From Candidatus Zixiibacteriota bacterium (GTDB lineage: Bacteria > Zixibacteria > MSB-5A5 > GN15 > JACZUZ01), in NCBI GenBank assembly GCA_024280775.1, contig JAJRPM010000005.1:1-64000 (forward strand): 64,000 bases of DNA. The letters run 5' to 3'. A program made the translations under genes and the position numbers. Each line of letters opens with the position of its first letter. Position 1 is the stretch's first letter. The notes beneath the pieces were generated by a model. That model saw nothing but the letters and a program-made list of their open reading frames with translations, did not search any database and was not told the origin of the DNA. Positions 15,653 through 24,430 of the stretch are shown here, piece by piece.

Positions 15653-16987
15653 CTAGATCTTCATGCGCACGAAATAGTCTTTTAGGGCGGCTATTACTTT
15701 GGGGGAGAGTAATAGGGTTCCTACTAAGGTCGGGAAGGCCATTAGGGCGAAGGCGGTGTCCAGGATGTTTATTACGGTGTCTTGGGTCCATAGGGCTGAG
15801 AGTAGGATTGAGGCCAGGTATACGTAGATGTAGTATTGGCCGAATTTGCTGCCGAATAGGTAGCGGGAGCATTTTAGGCTGTAGTAGGAATAGGAAATCA
15901 TTGTTGAGATTGAGAACAAAGTGATGACAATTGCCAAAACTAATTTTCCGATGCCAAACATTCCTTTATCGAATGCATTGACAGTCATCACTACGCCGTC
16001 ACTACCGCCGCCGACACCGGCGCTCAGAATCACTAAGGCGGTTAAGGTGCATACTATATGGGTGTCAAGAAACGGACCGACCATCGCGACTAAGCCTTCG
16101 CGCACCGGCTCTTTGGTTTTTGCGGCGCCATGCGCCATTGGGGCGGTGCCGATTCCAGCTTCGTTTGAGAATGCGGCGCGTTTTACGCCGGTTATCAATA
16201 CGGTTTTGAAAGCCATGCCGGCGGCGCCACCTACTACTGCGTCGGTTCCGAAGGCATTAGTGAAAATTGACAAGAACAGTTGCGGGATTTCCTGGTAGTT
16301 ACCGAGAATCACTATCATCGCTGAGACGAAGTATAGAATCACCATCGCCGGAACAACTTTCGAGGTAACCTGCCCAACTCGCGCTACACCGCCGAGAATC
16401 ACTATCCCGACTATTATCATCGCGACAATGCCAGTCAACCAGGGGCTAATGCTCCAATGCGCATCAAGAAGTTTTGCAAGCTGATTGGATTGGAACATCG
16501 CCAATGAACCTATCATGCCGAAAATTGCGAACATAATCGCCAATGGCTTGAATTTCTTGCCCAACCCGACTTCGATGAAATACATCGGACCGCCCTGCTC
16601 AACTCCATGTTCGTCTTTTTTGCGATACATGGTTGCCAGAGTGCAGGTGAAAAACTTGGTGGCCATGCCCACTGCGCCGGCGACCCACATCCAGAAAACG
16701 GCGCCGGGACCGCCTAGAGTGATTGCAATCGCCACGCCGGCTATGTTGCCCATGCCGATTGTCGCTGAAAGCGCCGCGGTCAGCGCCTGAAAATGAGTAA
16801 TTTCTCCGGGGTCTTGGTCGTGGTCATATTTCCCGCGCAGGATATTGAAAGTGTGTTTGAGAGCGCGAAAAGGTGTGAATCTGCTGGCGATTAGAAAATA
16901 TAGCCCGGAGCCGATTAGTAAAAAAACTAGAGGCAACCCCCAGGCGTAGTCAACGGCGGTGGACCAAAACGAATCAAAAGCTTCCAT
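15653..16987 (-). CDS. Sodium:alanine/glycine symporter (AGCS family)
   Basis: Inner-membrane Na+- or H+-coupled amino-acid importer of the AGCS family, 444 residues with about 10-11 hydrophobic helices. Family phrases are clear: ALTAALSATIGMGNIAGVAIAI near residue 70, GGPGAVFWMWVAG, EQGGPMYFIEVGLG, and AAFSNEAGIGTAPMAHGAA near 270. The substrate is most likely alanine or glycine, but this is not decided by sequence alone. ATG 16987 has a good ribosome site (AAAAGGACATCTC). It stands alone and is divergent from the gamma-lyase-like gene across 255 bp, in which I could not fix a convincing promoter. Confidence 0.92.
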   Translation of the reverse strand: MEAFDSFWSTAVDYAWGLPLVFLLIGSGLYFLIASRFTPFRALKHTFNILRGKYDHDQDPGEITHFQALTAALSATIGMGNIAGVAIAITLGGPGAVFWMWVAGAVGMATKFFTCTLATMYRKKDEHGVEQGGPMYFIEVGLGKKFKPLAIMFAIFGMIGSLAMFQSNQLAKLLDAHWSISPWLTGIVAMIIVGIVILGGVARVGQVTSKVVPAMVILYFVSAMIVILGNYQEIPQLFLSIFTNAFGTDAVVGGAAGMAFKTVLITGVKRAAFSNEAGIGTAPMAHGAAKTKEPVREGLVAMVGPFLDTHIVCTLTALVILSAGVGGGSDGVVMTVNAFDKGMFGIGKLVLAIVITLFSISTMISYSYYSLKCSRYLFGSKFGQYYIYVYLASILLSALWTQDTVINILDTAFALMAFPTLVGTLLLSPKVIAALKDYFVRMKI

Positions 16988-17242
16988 GAGATGTCCTTTT
17001 GTAATATCCTTGTTAGAGACAAAGCGCTTATTGAGATAGAGCCTTGCCCTTGGTCCCCCACCCTATCGAAAGTCGGCGCAATATAAGGCGTTGTATCGAG
17101 CAAAACAACCGGCGGAAATCGTACGCTACGACTTTGTAAGATTGCTATAGGGTTGATTTGGCGCTAGTATGCGAGCGAGTAGTCGTCTATTTGGAATACG
17201 ACACACTTCACAGAACGACAAAGATTCTAATAAGGCAGAGCA

Positions 17243-18475
17243 ATGAAATCGATACCACTTCACTATAGCCCCGATACACACGCGGTGCATGCGGGCGAAT
17301 ATGTTAATGACACACGTGGACATGTAGGGCCAATTTATCAGACTTCAACTTTTGTGTTTTCTGATGCGGCGGAGGGGCGTGACCTTTTTGCCAATGAAAA
17401 AAGCGGTTACATTTATTCACGGTTGGGGAATCCGACTGTTGAGTTGATGGAGCGCAAAGTTGCGGCTCTTGAGGGGCGCGGTTTGATGCTCAAGGCCAAA
17501 GAGAGGGGCGAGGACATTTCGGTTTATTGCCGCGCATTTGCCTCGGGGATGTCGGCGATTTCCACTATTGTATTCACAGCGCTTTCCGCCGGAGACCATT
17601 TGCTTGCTGATACAATACTTTATGGATGCACCAATGATTTGTTCGATAATGTCCTGCCGCGATTCGGGATTCATGTGGATTTTGTGGATTGTTCGGATTT
17701 GACAGCATTGGAGAAGGCTTTCGAGGACCATCCTAATACTAAGATGGTGTTTTTGGAAACTCCGGGGAACCCTACTATGAAACTTTGTGATATCGCAGGT
17801 GTCGCAGAGCTGTGCAAAAACCGCGCGCTCTTGGTGGTAGACAATACATTTGCCACGCCGATTCTTCAGCGTCCGTTGGAGCTGGGAGCGGATATTGTCA
17901 TGCACAGCGGTACAAAGTATTTGTCCGGTCATGGTAATGTCATCAGTGGATTGGCTATTGGCACAGATGAAGAGTTTTTTGCCAGGATGCATTCAATGCA
18001 AATTGATACTGGCGGGGTGCCATCGCCCTTTGATAGCTGGTTGCTGAATACAGGTTTGAAGACACTGCCCTTGCGCATGAAACGTCATTGTGAAAACGCG
18101 ATGAAAATTGCGGATTTTCTGGATAATAGAAAAGGTATCAGTCGTGTGCTATATCCCGCCTGCAAAAGTTTTCCTCAGAAAGAACTAGCAGAGAAACAAA
18201 TGGATGGCTACGGAGGTGTGATAGCTTTTGAAGTTGAGGGCGGTTATGAGCGCGCGCAGTTGGTTCTTAACTCGACTAAGCTGTTTTGCCTTGCTGTGTC
18301 GTTGGGTTGTGTGGACTCATTGATTGAGCACCCATTCACAATGACACATGCGGTAGTGCCCGAGGAAGTTAAGGCCATGCACAATATCACACCGGGGTTA
18401 ATACGAATCGCGGTGGGTATTGAAGATGCCGCTGACCTTATTGATGATTTGGATCGGGCATTGGGGAGTAGATAG
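17243..18475 (+). CDS. Cys/Met metabolism PLP enzyme, methionine gamma-lyase-like
   Basis: Pyridoxal-phosphate enzyme of the cystathionine gamma-synthase/gamma-lyase family, 410 residues. SRLGNPTVELMERKVAALEG near residue 60, the cofactor lysine in MHSGTKYLSGHGN near 230, and VDNTFATP just before it are all present. LYGCTNDLF near residue 130 carries the cysteine found at the active site of methionine gamma-lyases, and cystathionine enzymes lack it, so a gamma-lyase or O-acetylhomoserine sulfhydrylase role is favoured. It would cleave methionine to methanethiol, ammonia and 2-oxobutyrate. A 16-residue insert (MLKAKERGEDISVY) before the ASGM loop is unusual. Monocistronic. Confidence 0.88.
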   Translation: MKSIPLHYSPDTHAVHAGEYVNDTRGHVGPIYQTSTFVFSDAAEGRDLFANEKSGYIYSRLGNPTVELMERKVAALEGRGLMLKAKERGEDISVYCRAFASGMSAISTIVFTALSAGDHLLADTILYGCTNDLFDNVLPRFGIHVDFVDCSDLTALEKAFEDHPNTKMVFLETPGNPTMKLCDIAGVAELCKNRALLVVDNTFATPILQRPLELGADIVMHSGTKYLSGHGNVISGLAIGTDEEFFARMHSMQIDTGGVPSPFDSWLLNTGLKTLPLRMKRHCENAMKIADFLDNRKGISRVLYPACKSFPQKELAEKQMDGYGGVIAFEVEGGYERAQLVLNSTKLFCLAVSLGCVDSLIEHPFTMTHAVVPEEVKAMHNITPGLIRIAVGIEDAADLIDDLDRALGSR

Positions 18476-18659
18476 AATTTCACTGGCAAATCGGGTGAAT
18501 TACATCAGGATTCGCACCTCTGTCGTCTAGTTTACATTTTTCATTCAGGTGAAACCCTTACGGGTTACGAGCGTTATAACTATTGACGATAGCTTTGGTA
18601 GGTAATTAGCCTTATCTTGAAGATATGGTAGCTATAGTGAAAGTTCCGGAGGAGCTAAA

Positions 18660-19298
18660 ATGAAGACCAGCAAGACAAATCCAAATGGAGCAGCGAAAAG
18701 GAGAACTTCGTGGTTCTCACTAATTATGATTCTAGCGCTGGCTATGAATTTCTTCACAGTGTCACAATCAGCGCAGGCTTTTGGCGGTAAGAAAAAAACT
18801 CCTGAAGAGCAAAAGCAAGAGGATATCAAGAAGGCCGCCAAAGAATATAACAAGGGGCTTAAGAAAATGGATAACGCGCGTAAGCATGCGGAGAAGTCCG
18901 ATTCTACATTCGCTTTCAATTATCGCGCTACGCAAAATGCTAAGGCTCAAAAAGACTACGAACGCGCAATAGAGAAATTCGACAAGGCTATTGCATTGAA
19001 TCCGGAAATGTATGAGGCATTTAGTGACCGGGGATTTTGCTTTCGGAAACTTGGGAAGCTTGATGAATCATTTGCTTCATACGAGCAGTGCCTAACACTA
19101 AAACCGGATTATGCTCCGGCGATTGAGTATAGAGGCGAGGGTTTTCTGGCGAAGAATATGCCTGATAGCGCTAATGCGGCGCTGGTAGAGCTTGGGCGTT
19201 TGGCGAGCCTAAGCCCGACTGACACTATGTTTGCAGTCTATCAGAGCACTCTCAAAAAGGCTATTCAGAAGTATCAACTGGAGCGTTTCAAGAGATAG
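18660..19298 (+). CDS. Exported TPR-repeat protein
   Basis: A 212-residue protein with a long N-region and hydrophobic signal core (about residues 19-41, ending SAQAFGG), then a Lys/Glu-rich helical segment and two to three tetratricopeptide repeats (for example RAIEKFDKAIALNPEMYEAF and ESFASYEQCLTLKPDYAPAI). These form a protein-binding surface; no catalytic motif is present. Very strong ribosome site GGAGGAGCTAAA in front of ATG 18660. Stand-alone gene, convergent with the unknown operon at 19320-20583. Confidence 0.75.
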   Translation: MKTSKTNPNGAAKRRTSWFSLIMILALAMNFFTVSQSAQAFGGKKKTPEEQKQEDIKKAAKEYNKGLKKMDNARKHAEKSDSTFAFNYRATQNAKAQKDYERAIEKFDKAIALNPEMYEAFSDRGFCFRKLGKLDESFASYEQCLTLKPDYAPAIEYRGEGFLAKNMPDSANAALVELGRLASLSPTDTMFAVYQSTLKKAIQKYQLERFKR

Positions 19299-19319
19299 GT
19301 TGTTTTTGCACCGAATTAG

Positions 19320-19817
19320 TTACTTTGAATCAGACTTGCGAAGTGTTTCATCTTCGCGCGCGGCCTCGCGCCAATCGTAGTTCTTTAGGTCATCGGGAGG
19401 AGATAACTTGGGAGTCGAAATACCCAGCCAGCGTTGGTACCACTTCCATTTTTTCTTTTCCGCTTTAAGAAACTTCTTGAGCTTCCTATCATAAATCTGC
19501 GCGAAAGCATCGTAGTTTTCGATTTTCAAAATTAGATACTCAACATTGGCGCGACGCTCCATGGCCTGTCGCAGTATGTCGTAGTCTTTATAGTTGAAAA
19601 TGATTTCAACCATCGGATCCAGTATAGGACTCGCAAATATCATTGCCTGTGAGGCAATGTAGTTGAACGGCCTATGGGCTTCAATTGCGAGGATTGCAAC
19701 TGGGGCCATACGCCTCTCAACGATTTTCAGCGCTAGTGTGTCTATCACGCGCTCTTCGTCTTCTGGTCGAATTTCGGCTCTATTGTCATCGGGAGTTGAC
19801 TGGGAAAACAGACTCAT
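19320..19817 (-). CDS. Conserved hypothetical protein, 165 aa (third gene of unknown operon)
   Basis: Cytosolic protein without signal or membrane helix. The core phrase RVIDTLALKIVERRMAPVAIL followed by AHRPFNYIASQAMIFASP belongs to a conserved family I have no function for. The C-terminal third is strongly charged (KKFLKAEKKKWKWYQRW). It begins MSLFS, as does the 83-residue protein two genes upstream, a coincidence or a shared localisation or assembly signal. The start ATG overlaps the stop of the upstream gene (ATGA), so translation is coupled. Confidence 0.65.
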   Translation of the reverse strand: MSLFSQSTPDDNRAEIRPEDEERVIDTLALKIVERRMAPVAILAIEAHRPFNYIASQAMIFASPILDPMVEIIFNYKDYDILRQAMERRANVEYLILKIENYDAFAQIYDRKLKKFLKAEKKKWKWYQRWLGISTPKLSPPDDLKNYDWREAAREDETLRKSDSK

Positions 19818-20302
19818 GAGTCACTCTCCTTGTCGGCGCCGATATTTGCAGGGGGGATTACATACTCTTTTATGATTTCCATTACACTCTCACGATTGCC
19901 ATCGAAGGTAATATACAGACCGCGAAAGTTCTCCAATCGTGACGGGCCAATGAATGGTGATAGCAACACGCCGTTCTTGTCTTTGTAGAATGAGCGAAAC
20001 ATTTTCCAGGGGCGAGTGAAAGTCTGGGTCGTGGACTTGACTGTCACTCCCTTGGCATCGAATGAGTAGGTGGTTGGCAAAAAGAATTTCGCCAAAGAGC
20101 CGAACATCACTACTCCCGCCAACGCTCCGAAGACAATTGATTCCATATACCAACTGCCGATGATGACACTAAGCAGGACAGCGCCAACTGCAATTGACGC
20201 CTTTACTGTCGAGCGCTTCAAGGGGTGTGACTTCCAGCTAAGAATCACTTCAAGTGACTCCTCTTGCGGTTCGGTCTCTTCTTTTGTTTCTGATTTGTTC
20301 AT
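19814..20302 (-). CDS. Two-helix membrane protein with PH-like domain (second gene of unknown operon)
   Basis: From ATG 20302 (MNKSETKEETEP) the protein has an acidic N-terminal region, two hydrophobic segments (about residues 36-53 and 55-75) and a soluble C-terminal part of short strands (YSFDAKGVTVKSTTQTFTRPW, RGLYITFDGNRE) that looks like a bacterial PH/YcxB-type domain. A TTG at 20335, overlapping the upstream stop, is an alternative start. Overlaps the downstream gene by ATGA. Function unknown; its place between two soluble partners suggests a small membrane-anchored complex. Confidence 0.65.
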   Translation of the reverse strand: MNKSETKEETEPQEESLEVILSWKSHPLKRSTVKASIAVGAVLLSVIIGSWYMESIVFGALAGVVMFGSLAKFFLPTTYSFDAKGVTVKSTTQTFTRPWKMFRSFYKDKNGVLLSPFIGPSRLENFRGLYITFDGNRESVMEIIKEYVIPPANIGADKESDS

Positions 20303-20331
20303 TTGGTTTAAAAAATCAACCTGAGTCAGTG

Positions 20332-20583
20332 TCAATCAGTCTGTTCCGGTGAGCGGTAGTTGTCTTTGCGCACGGTTTCCATCATGTCCATTAGCTCATC
20401 AGGCTCAATCAACTTCTTGTTGATTAGCAGACGCACCAGCGCTTGTTGCGCTAGATTATTGGAGAGGACTAATTCATTGAATGACACGTCGCGAGTTTCG
20501 TCACCCATGACCATTTTCAGAGCTGTTTCTGATGAATCTGTTTTCTTGGTTTTGTCGTTTTTGTTACGAGAGAAGAGTGACAT
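20332..20583 (-). CDS. Small conserved hypothetical protein, 83 aa (first gene of unknown operon)
   Basis: A charged, helical 83-residue protein (FNELVLSNNLAQQALVRLLINKKLIEPDELMDMME) without signal or metal motif. The NNLAQQALVRLLINKKLI segment predicts a single amphipathic helix-turn-helix-like bundle, perhaps an interaction module. It starts MSLFSRNKN, like the third gene of the operon. The next gene overlaps or nearly touches its stop codon. It follows larE by about 40 bp on the same strand, so the operon may extend back to 23.3 kb. Confidence 0.55.
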   Translation of the reverse strand: MSLFSRNKNDKTKKTDSSETALKMVMGDETRDVSFNELVLSNNLAQQALVRLLINKKLIEPDELMDMMETVRKDNYRSPEQTD

Positions 20584-20625
20584 ATTATTGACCTTTGCGA
20601 ATTCGATTGCGAAGCTCGGCAGAGC

Positions 20626-21501
20626 TTATTTTTTGGTGACTGCCGAGATTGGGTTCAGCGAACCGGTTCGATAACCTTCGAGGTCCAGCGCCACGAAGCG
20701 AAAGCCAGCTTCTTTGATTACACGCACCACTTCCCTGCGAGTTTCATCATTCTGAATTTTCTGCATATCTGAATCAGTCAACTCCAATCGCGCTACCTCT
20801 TTGTGATAGCGAACGCGACAACCGGAGAAACCTAATTGATGTAATGCGCTCTCTGCGCTATCTATTTGGCGGAGAATATCGGAAGTGATTGTTATGCCAT
20901 GCGGGATGCGCGAACTTAGACACGCCGAAGAGGGTTTATCGGCTACGCTCAGGTTCTGCAGGTGAGCAATGGCGCGCGCAGTTGGTTTGTCGATTCCACA
21001 GGCTAACAGGGGCGAGACGACTCCGGCGTTTTCGGCGGCCTTTCTGCCGGGGCGGTAATCGCCAAGGTCGGAAAGATTGCAACCATCGAAGATTACTTCA
21101 ATACTCTCCTGCTTTCGAATGACTTCCAGGTCAGTGTACAAAGTATCCTTGCAATGGAAGCAACGAGTGGGTGAGTTTTGTGCGTATTCAGGATTGGCTA
21201 GTTCGTCTGTTTCGATGAACCTGTGACTAGATTGCGGCAGTCCGATTGAGACTGCGAAGGCTTTGGTTGCTTCGATTTCACGTCTGGGTAGTGAGGCCGA
21301 GATTGAAGTCACAGCCAATGTTCTTTCGGAACCGAGCGCCTTGCAGGTAGCCCAAAGTACAAGCGCCGAATCCAGACCGCCACTAAAGGCTACTATTGCT
21401 GATTCATGAACGCCAATGAACTCTAATAGTTTCGAGCAGACTTGTTCGGTCTCAACATTCACCTGCGAATCAGGGGGCTGTATTTGGGTTGAGGGTGTCA
21501 A
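20626..21501 (-). CDS. larE: ATP-dependent sacrificial sulfur transferase LarE-like
   Basis: PP-loop ATP pyrophosphatase: VAFSGGLDSALVLWATCKAL near residue 38 binds ATP, CFHCKDTLYTDL and FDGCNLSDLGDYRPGRKAA are family marks, and PSSACLSSRIPHG carries the cysteine that in LarE donates its sulfur when building the nickel-pincer cofactor of lactate racemase-type enzymes. No larA, larB or larC is in the window, so the client is unknown. The start is TTG directly after the upstream TGA (TGATTG), implying coupled translation; no ATG is available for many codons. Confidence 0.85.
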   Translation of the reverse strand: MTPSTQIQPPDSQVNVETEQVCSKLLEFIGVHESAIVAFSGGLDSALVLWATCKALGSERTLAVTSISASLPRREIEATKAFAVSIGLPQSSHRFIETDELANPEYAQNSPTRCFHCKDTLYTDLEVIRKQESIEVIFDGCNLSDLGDYRPGRKAAENAGVVSPLLACGIDKPTARAIAHLQNLSVADKPSSACLSSRIPHGITITSDILRQIDSAESALHQLGFSGCRVRYHKEVARLELTDSDMQKIQNDETRREVVRVIKEAGFRFVALDLEGYRTGSLNPISAVTKK

Positions 21502-23304
21502 TCAGTTACTGCTTCGGTTTCTATGGGTTTCTGTGTCTATCATTCGCGGCGGGTTCCAGGATAGTCTCTTGGGAAGCTTGTCCACCACTGTGTACAAGGA
21601 AAGCTCACGATTGACATGATCGACGCCGAAAGCAACATCACCGGAAGCGCCTTTGTGCTCAGTCAGAGATTCCAGAAACTTTGACATATCTGACTGAGAA
21701 CGAGCACCGTTGTTGACTCCTTCGATTACCATGCGCAGAGCGTCATAGCCCAGCGCCGCGAGTCTATCTGGTGATTCGCCATAACGATTGCGGTACATTT
21801 GCGCAAACGCGCGGAACGCGGAGTTTTCTGCGTCCTGTGTGCGCCAGGAGGTGAAGATGATTCCTTTGACATTTTGCAAAGGCAAGTCCCAAATACTGGG
21901 AGTGGCTAATCCATCGGAACCGATTAGAGTTGTCTTGATATTGTGATAATTAATTTGTGGCAGTATCAGTTGTAACTGACGTACAGTAGCTCCGACAAAA
22001 ATGCAACCGATTTCAACTGGCGCCTCGTCGAAATCCAACGTGTCACCATTCTCGCCAATCAGTTCCACGTCGTCAGCATAACCACCGAGAAAACGAGTCT
22101 TGATACGCTCACCAAACTTTCCAAAATCAGTGGCGCTTGGTGGAAACACCTCGACTGCTACAATTTCTCCGCCTAGCTCCTCGAAACGTTTGGCAAAGGC
22201 CGCGGCCATTTCTTTATCGGATGCGCTATTCTGCGCGAGGGTTGCGGCGGTTGACACCGGCATTTGCAAGAAGGCGTATTCTGCCAGTCGGCGGCCTATT
22301 GTGCTTGGTGAAGGTGACATTTGAAACATTGTTTGTGATAGTCTAGCAAAATTATTCTGATTTGCCGCCGGGGCGAGCGCCGGGAGGTCGAAGCAAGCTA
22401 GTGACGCAGAGACTGCCACTGCTTCTTCCGATGTCAAGGGGCCAATGAGCGCCAGTGATTTGTCCTGTTCGGCGCGCCGGGCGATTTCTACAGCCAATGA
22501 TGGTGAGCCTTGGGTGTCTTTGAGTTCCAGATTGACAACAGACTTGGAATCCTCTCGCGAAGTGTAATTCGCCAAACGCGCTCCGCGCTCAATTCTTTTG
22601 CCATATTGTTCGAGTTTGCCACTCATCGGCAAAGCTAGTGTCACTGTTGGCAGATTTCGGTTGTTTCTGTTGTGATCAGTGAAACTGTTTCCGCTACTCT
22701 CTTTGGAGGCGGCGCCAGTTAGGGCGGCAATGAAAGAATCTTTGGAATTTGTCGCTGAAGCGCCCAGCTGTGAATACGTTTCGGAGCCGAGCTTCACGAA
22801 TGCCGAAAGCGAATCTCCTGAATTTTCGGCTAACGCTTGAATTGACTCAATCGAGAGTTTCATCAGGCGCTCATCTGATGCCAGGGCATAAGCTCTTACA
22901 TAGTCACGCGCCGCGTTGACTGCGTCAGCCTCCCTTACAGCGATATTACCAAGAAAGAACCAACGGTAGGAAGTGTACGCGCCGGACTTGTTGTGACTCT
23001 GACCGTAGCGTGATATTCCGTCAGCAAAGTCTCGTTTGGCGCTTTCGAACTGTCCAAGATGATATTTGCTACGAGCAAGATTGTAGAGCCATGAATCATG
23101 GGCTGGTGAGGCGGGAAATCTTGACGCCAAGTCTGCAAAAATCGAGGCCGCGCGATTGTAACGACCGTCATTAAGCAGGTCAATTGCGCTCTTCTCCAAT
23201 ATTGAAGCAGAGGCTTTGGTGTCACCAACTGCCAATAGAGTCGGGGCCCATGAGGTGATTCCCAGGCATAGCAGGAAAAGGAGAGATGTTACGTTGGCTT
23301 TCAC
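21502..23304 (-). CDS. TPR plus type-1 periplasmic-binding-fold protein (amino-acid-binding/LpoA-like)
   Basis: Exported protein of about 600 residues. I chose the GTG at 23304, which has GGAG eight bases ahead and gives a clean signal peptide (VKANVTSLLFLLCLGITSW); a GTG at 23352 adds 16 residues. The N-terminal half (to about 200) is TPR/YbgF-like helical repeats. The second half is a Leu/Ile/Val-type binding fold (TVTLALPMSGKLEQYGKRIERG, ALIGPLTSEEAVAVS, GYDALRMVIEG). This resembles LpoA-like or stand-alone ABC substrate-binding proteins. No permease or ATPase gene is nearby, so transport is doubtful. Upstream of and abutting larE. Confidence 0.75.
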   Translation of the reverse strand: MKANVTSLLFLLCLGITSWAPTLLAVGDTKASASILEKSAIDLLNDGRYNRAASIFADLASRFPASPAHDSWLYNLARSKYHLGQFESAKRDFADGISRYGQSHNKSGAYTSYRWFFLGNIAVREADAVNAARDYVRAYALASDERLMKLSIESIQALAENSGDSLSAFVKLGSETYSQLGASATNSKDSFIAALTGAASKESSGNSFTDHNRNNRNLPTVTLALPMSGKLEQYGKRIERGARLANYTSREDSKSVVNLELKDTQGSPSLAVEIARRAEQDKSLALIGPLTSEEAVAVSASLACFDLPALAPAANQNNFARLSQTMFQMSPSPSTIGRRLAEYAFLQMPVSTAATLAQNSASDKEMAAAFAKRFEELGGEIVAVEVFPPSATDFGKFGERIKTRFLGGYADDVELIGENGDTLDFDEAPVEIGCIFVGATVRQLQLILPQINYHNIKTTLIGSDGLATPSIWDLPLQNVKGIIFTSWRTQDAENSAFRAFAQMYRNRYGESPDRLAALGYDALRMVIEGVNNGARSQSDMSKFLESLTEHKGASGDVAFGVDHVNRELSLYTVVDKLPKRLSWNPPRMIDTETHRNRSSN

Positions 23305-23378
23305 AGCCGGCGCTCCACGTCCGGATTGCAGTAGATTCAATTGACTCCTCACAAGATATTTTGTAAGCCCATAAGCGC

Positions 23379-23894
23379 TTACAACGAGTATTTACCAAAG
23401 TCTTCGGGATTTATTTTCCGCAAACGTTCTTCCAGGGTCTCCGGGTCATTGGTCAGGTTCATCCGCTCGGCCTCTTCCTTGTTTTCTGTTCTCTCCAAGA
23501 AGAACAAATCCTCAGCCACATAAATCGACGCTCCGAATTTGAGCGCCATGGCGATTGAGTCCGAAGGACGAGCGTCAATTTGATAATAATTCTGATTCTG
23601 ATCCAGAGTAATCATAGCATAGAACGTTTGGTCACGAAGCTCGGTAATATCCACCCGCGTTACTTTGGCGTCGAAGGTGCGCAAGGTGTCACGTAGAAGG
23701 TCATGCGTCATCGGACGCGCCGAACGCAGATCCGAAAGCTCCATAGCAATAACCCAGGCTTCGGTGTGCCCAATCCAAATTGGAAGCACACGTTTGCCAT
23801 CGGCTTCTGCATCAAGCGGAGCAAGCACCACCACCGGTGATTGGGTAGCGGAATCAAGAGCCAAGCTGACTACTTTTGCCTGTATGAGTTTCAA
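23379..23894 (-). CDS. Bifunctional nuclease family protein (DUF151)
   Basis: Soluble protein of about 171 residues with the DUF151 bifunctional nuclease fold (VLPIWIGHTEAWVIAMELS near residue 40, DARPSDSIAMALKFGASIYV near 110) plus a short acidic tail containing ERLRKINPEDFGKY. The family is reported to have DNase/RNase activity; the substrate here is unknown. The start is taken as TTG 23894 (MKLIQAKVVSLAL), a few bases beyond the rplI stop; the TTG at 23918 would overlap rplI and adds nothing conserved. Last gene of the rpsF operon. Confidence 0.82.
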   Translation of the reverse strand: MKLIQAKVVSLALDSATQSPVVVLAPLDAEADGKRVLPIWIGHTEAWVIAMELSDLRSARPMTHDLLRDTLRTFDAKVTRVDITELRDQTFYAMITLDQNQNYYQIDARPSDSIAMALKFGASIYVAEDLFFLERTENKEEAERMNLTNDPETLEERLRKINPEDFGKYSL

Positions 23895-23896
23895 GG

Positions 23897-24343
23897 CTAC
23901 GATTGCTTTACCACCCAAAGTTTTACATTAGCGATAACATCGGCTTCGATTTTCACCGGAACAGTATACACACCCAGTGATTTGATATGGTCTGGCATAT
24001 CGATGTTGCGACGATCAACTGTCACACCTTCTTTGGCCATCAAGTCAGCGACATTTTGTGCGGTGATTGAACCAAACAATTTCTCGTCCTCACCAACTCT
24101 TGCTTCGGCTGTTAAAGAAAGCTTTTCAATGCGAATCTTGATTTTTTCAGAATCACGACGACGCTTCTTGTCGCGTGTGTCTTTCTGTGATTTCACTTCG
24201 TCAATTGCGCGAAGGTTTCCGCGAGTTGCGGGAATCGCAAGATTGCGCGGGATAAGGAAGTTGCGCGCATAACCGGCCTTGACCTCAACCACATCACCGG
24301 TTTTGCCCCGCCCTTCTAGTTCATCTCTCAAAATTACTTTCAT
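23897..24343 (-). CDS. rplI: 50S ribosomal protein L9
   Basis: 148 residues, the full L9 layout: N-terminal domain MKVILRDELEGRGKTGDVVEVKAGYARN with the conserved FLIPRNLA, a long connecting helix rich in Lys/Arg, and the C-terminal domain with KLFGSITAQNVADLM. Binds 23S rRNA at the base of the L1 stalk. ATG 24343 has AGAGGATTGAATT in front. It ends the rpsF-ssb-rpsR-DUF2232 block, the usual bacterial order. Confidence 0.97.
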   Translation of the reverse strand: MKVILRDELEGRGKTGDVVEVKAGYARNFLIPRNLAIPATRGNLRAIDEVKSQKDTRDKKRRRDSEKIKIRIEKLSLTAEARVGEDEKLFGSITAQNVADLMAKEGVTVDRRNIDMPDHIKSLGVYTVPVKIEADVIANVKLWVVKQS

Positions 24344-24430
24344 AATTCAATCCTCTACTATAATAATACCGTTATTCAATAGTTTTTGTCCAGCGCTTTA
24401 GTTGCTTGTGGCCGCTAAGCGCCTCTAAAG

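Noticed and set aside
18545-18575. Terminator after the gamma-lyase-like gene (AACCC/GGGTT hairpin)
   Set aside because: Stem of only five pairs and no T-run; too weak to call.
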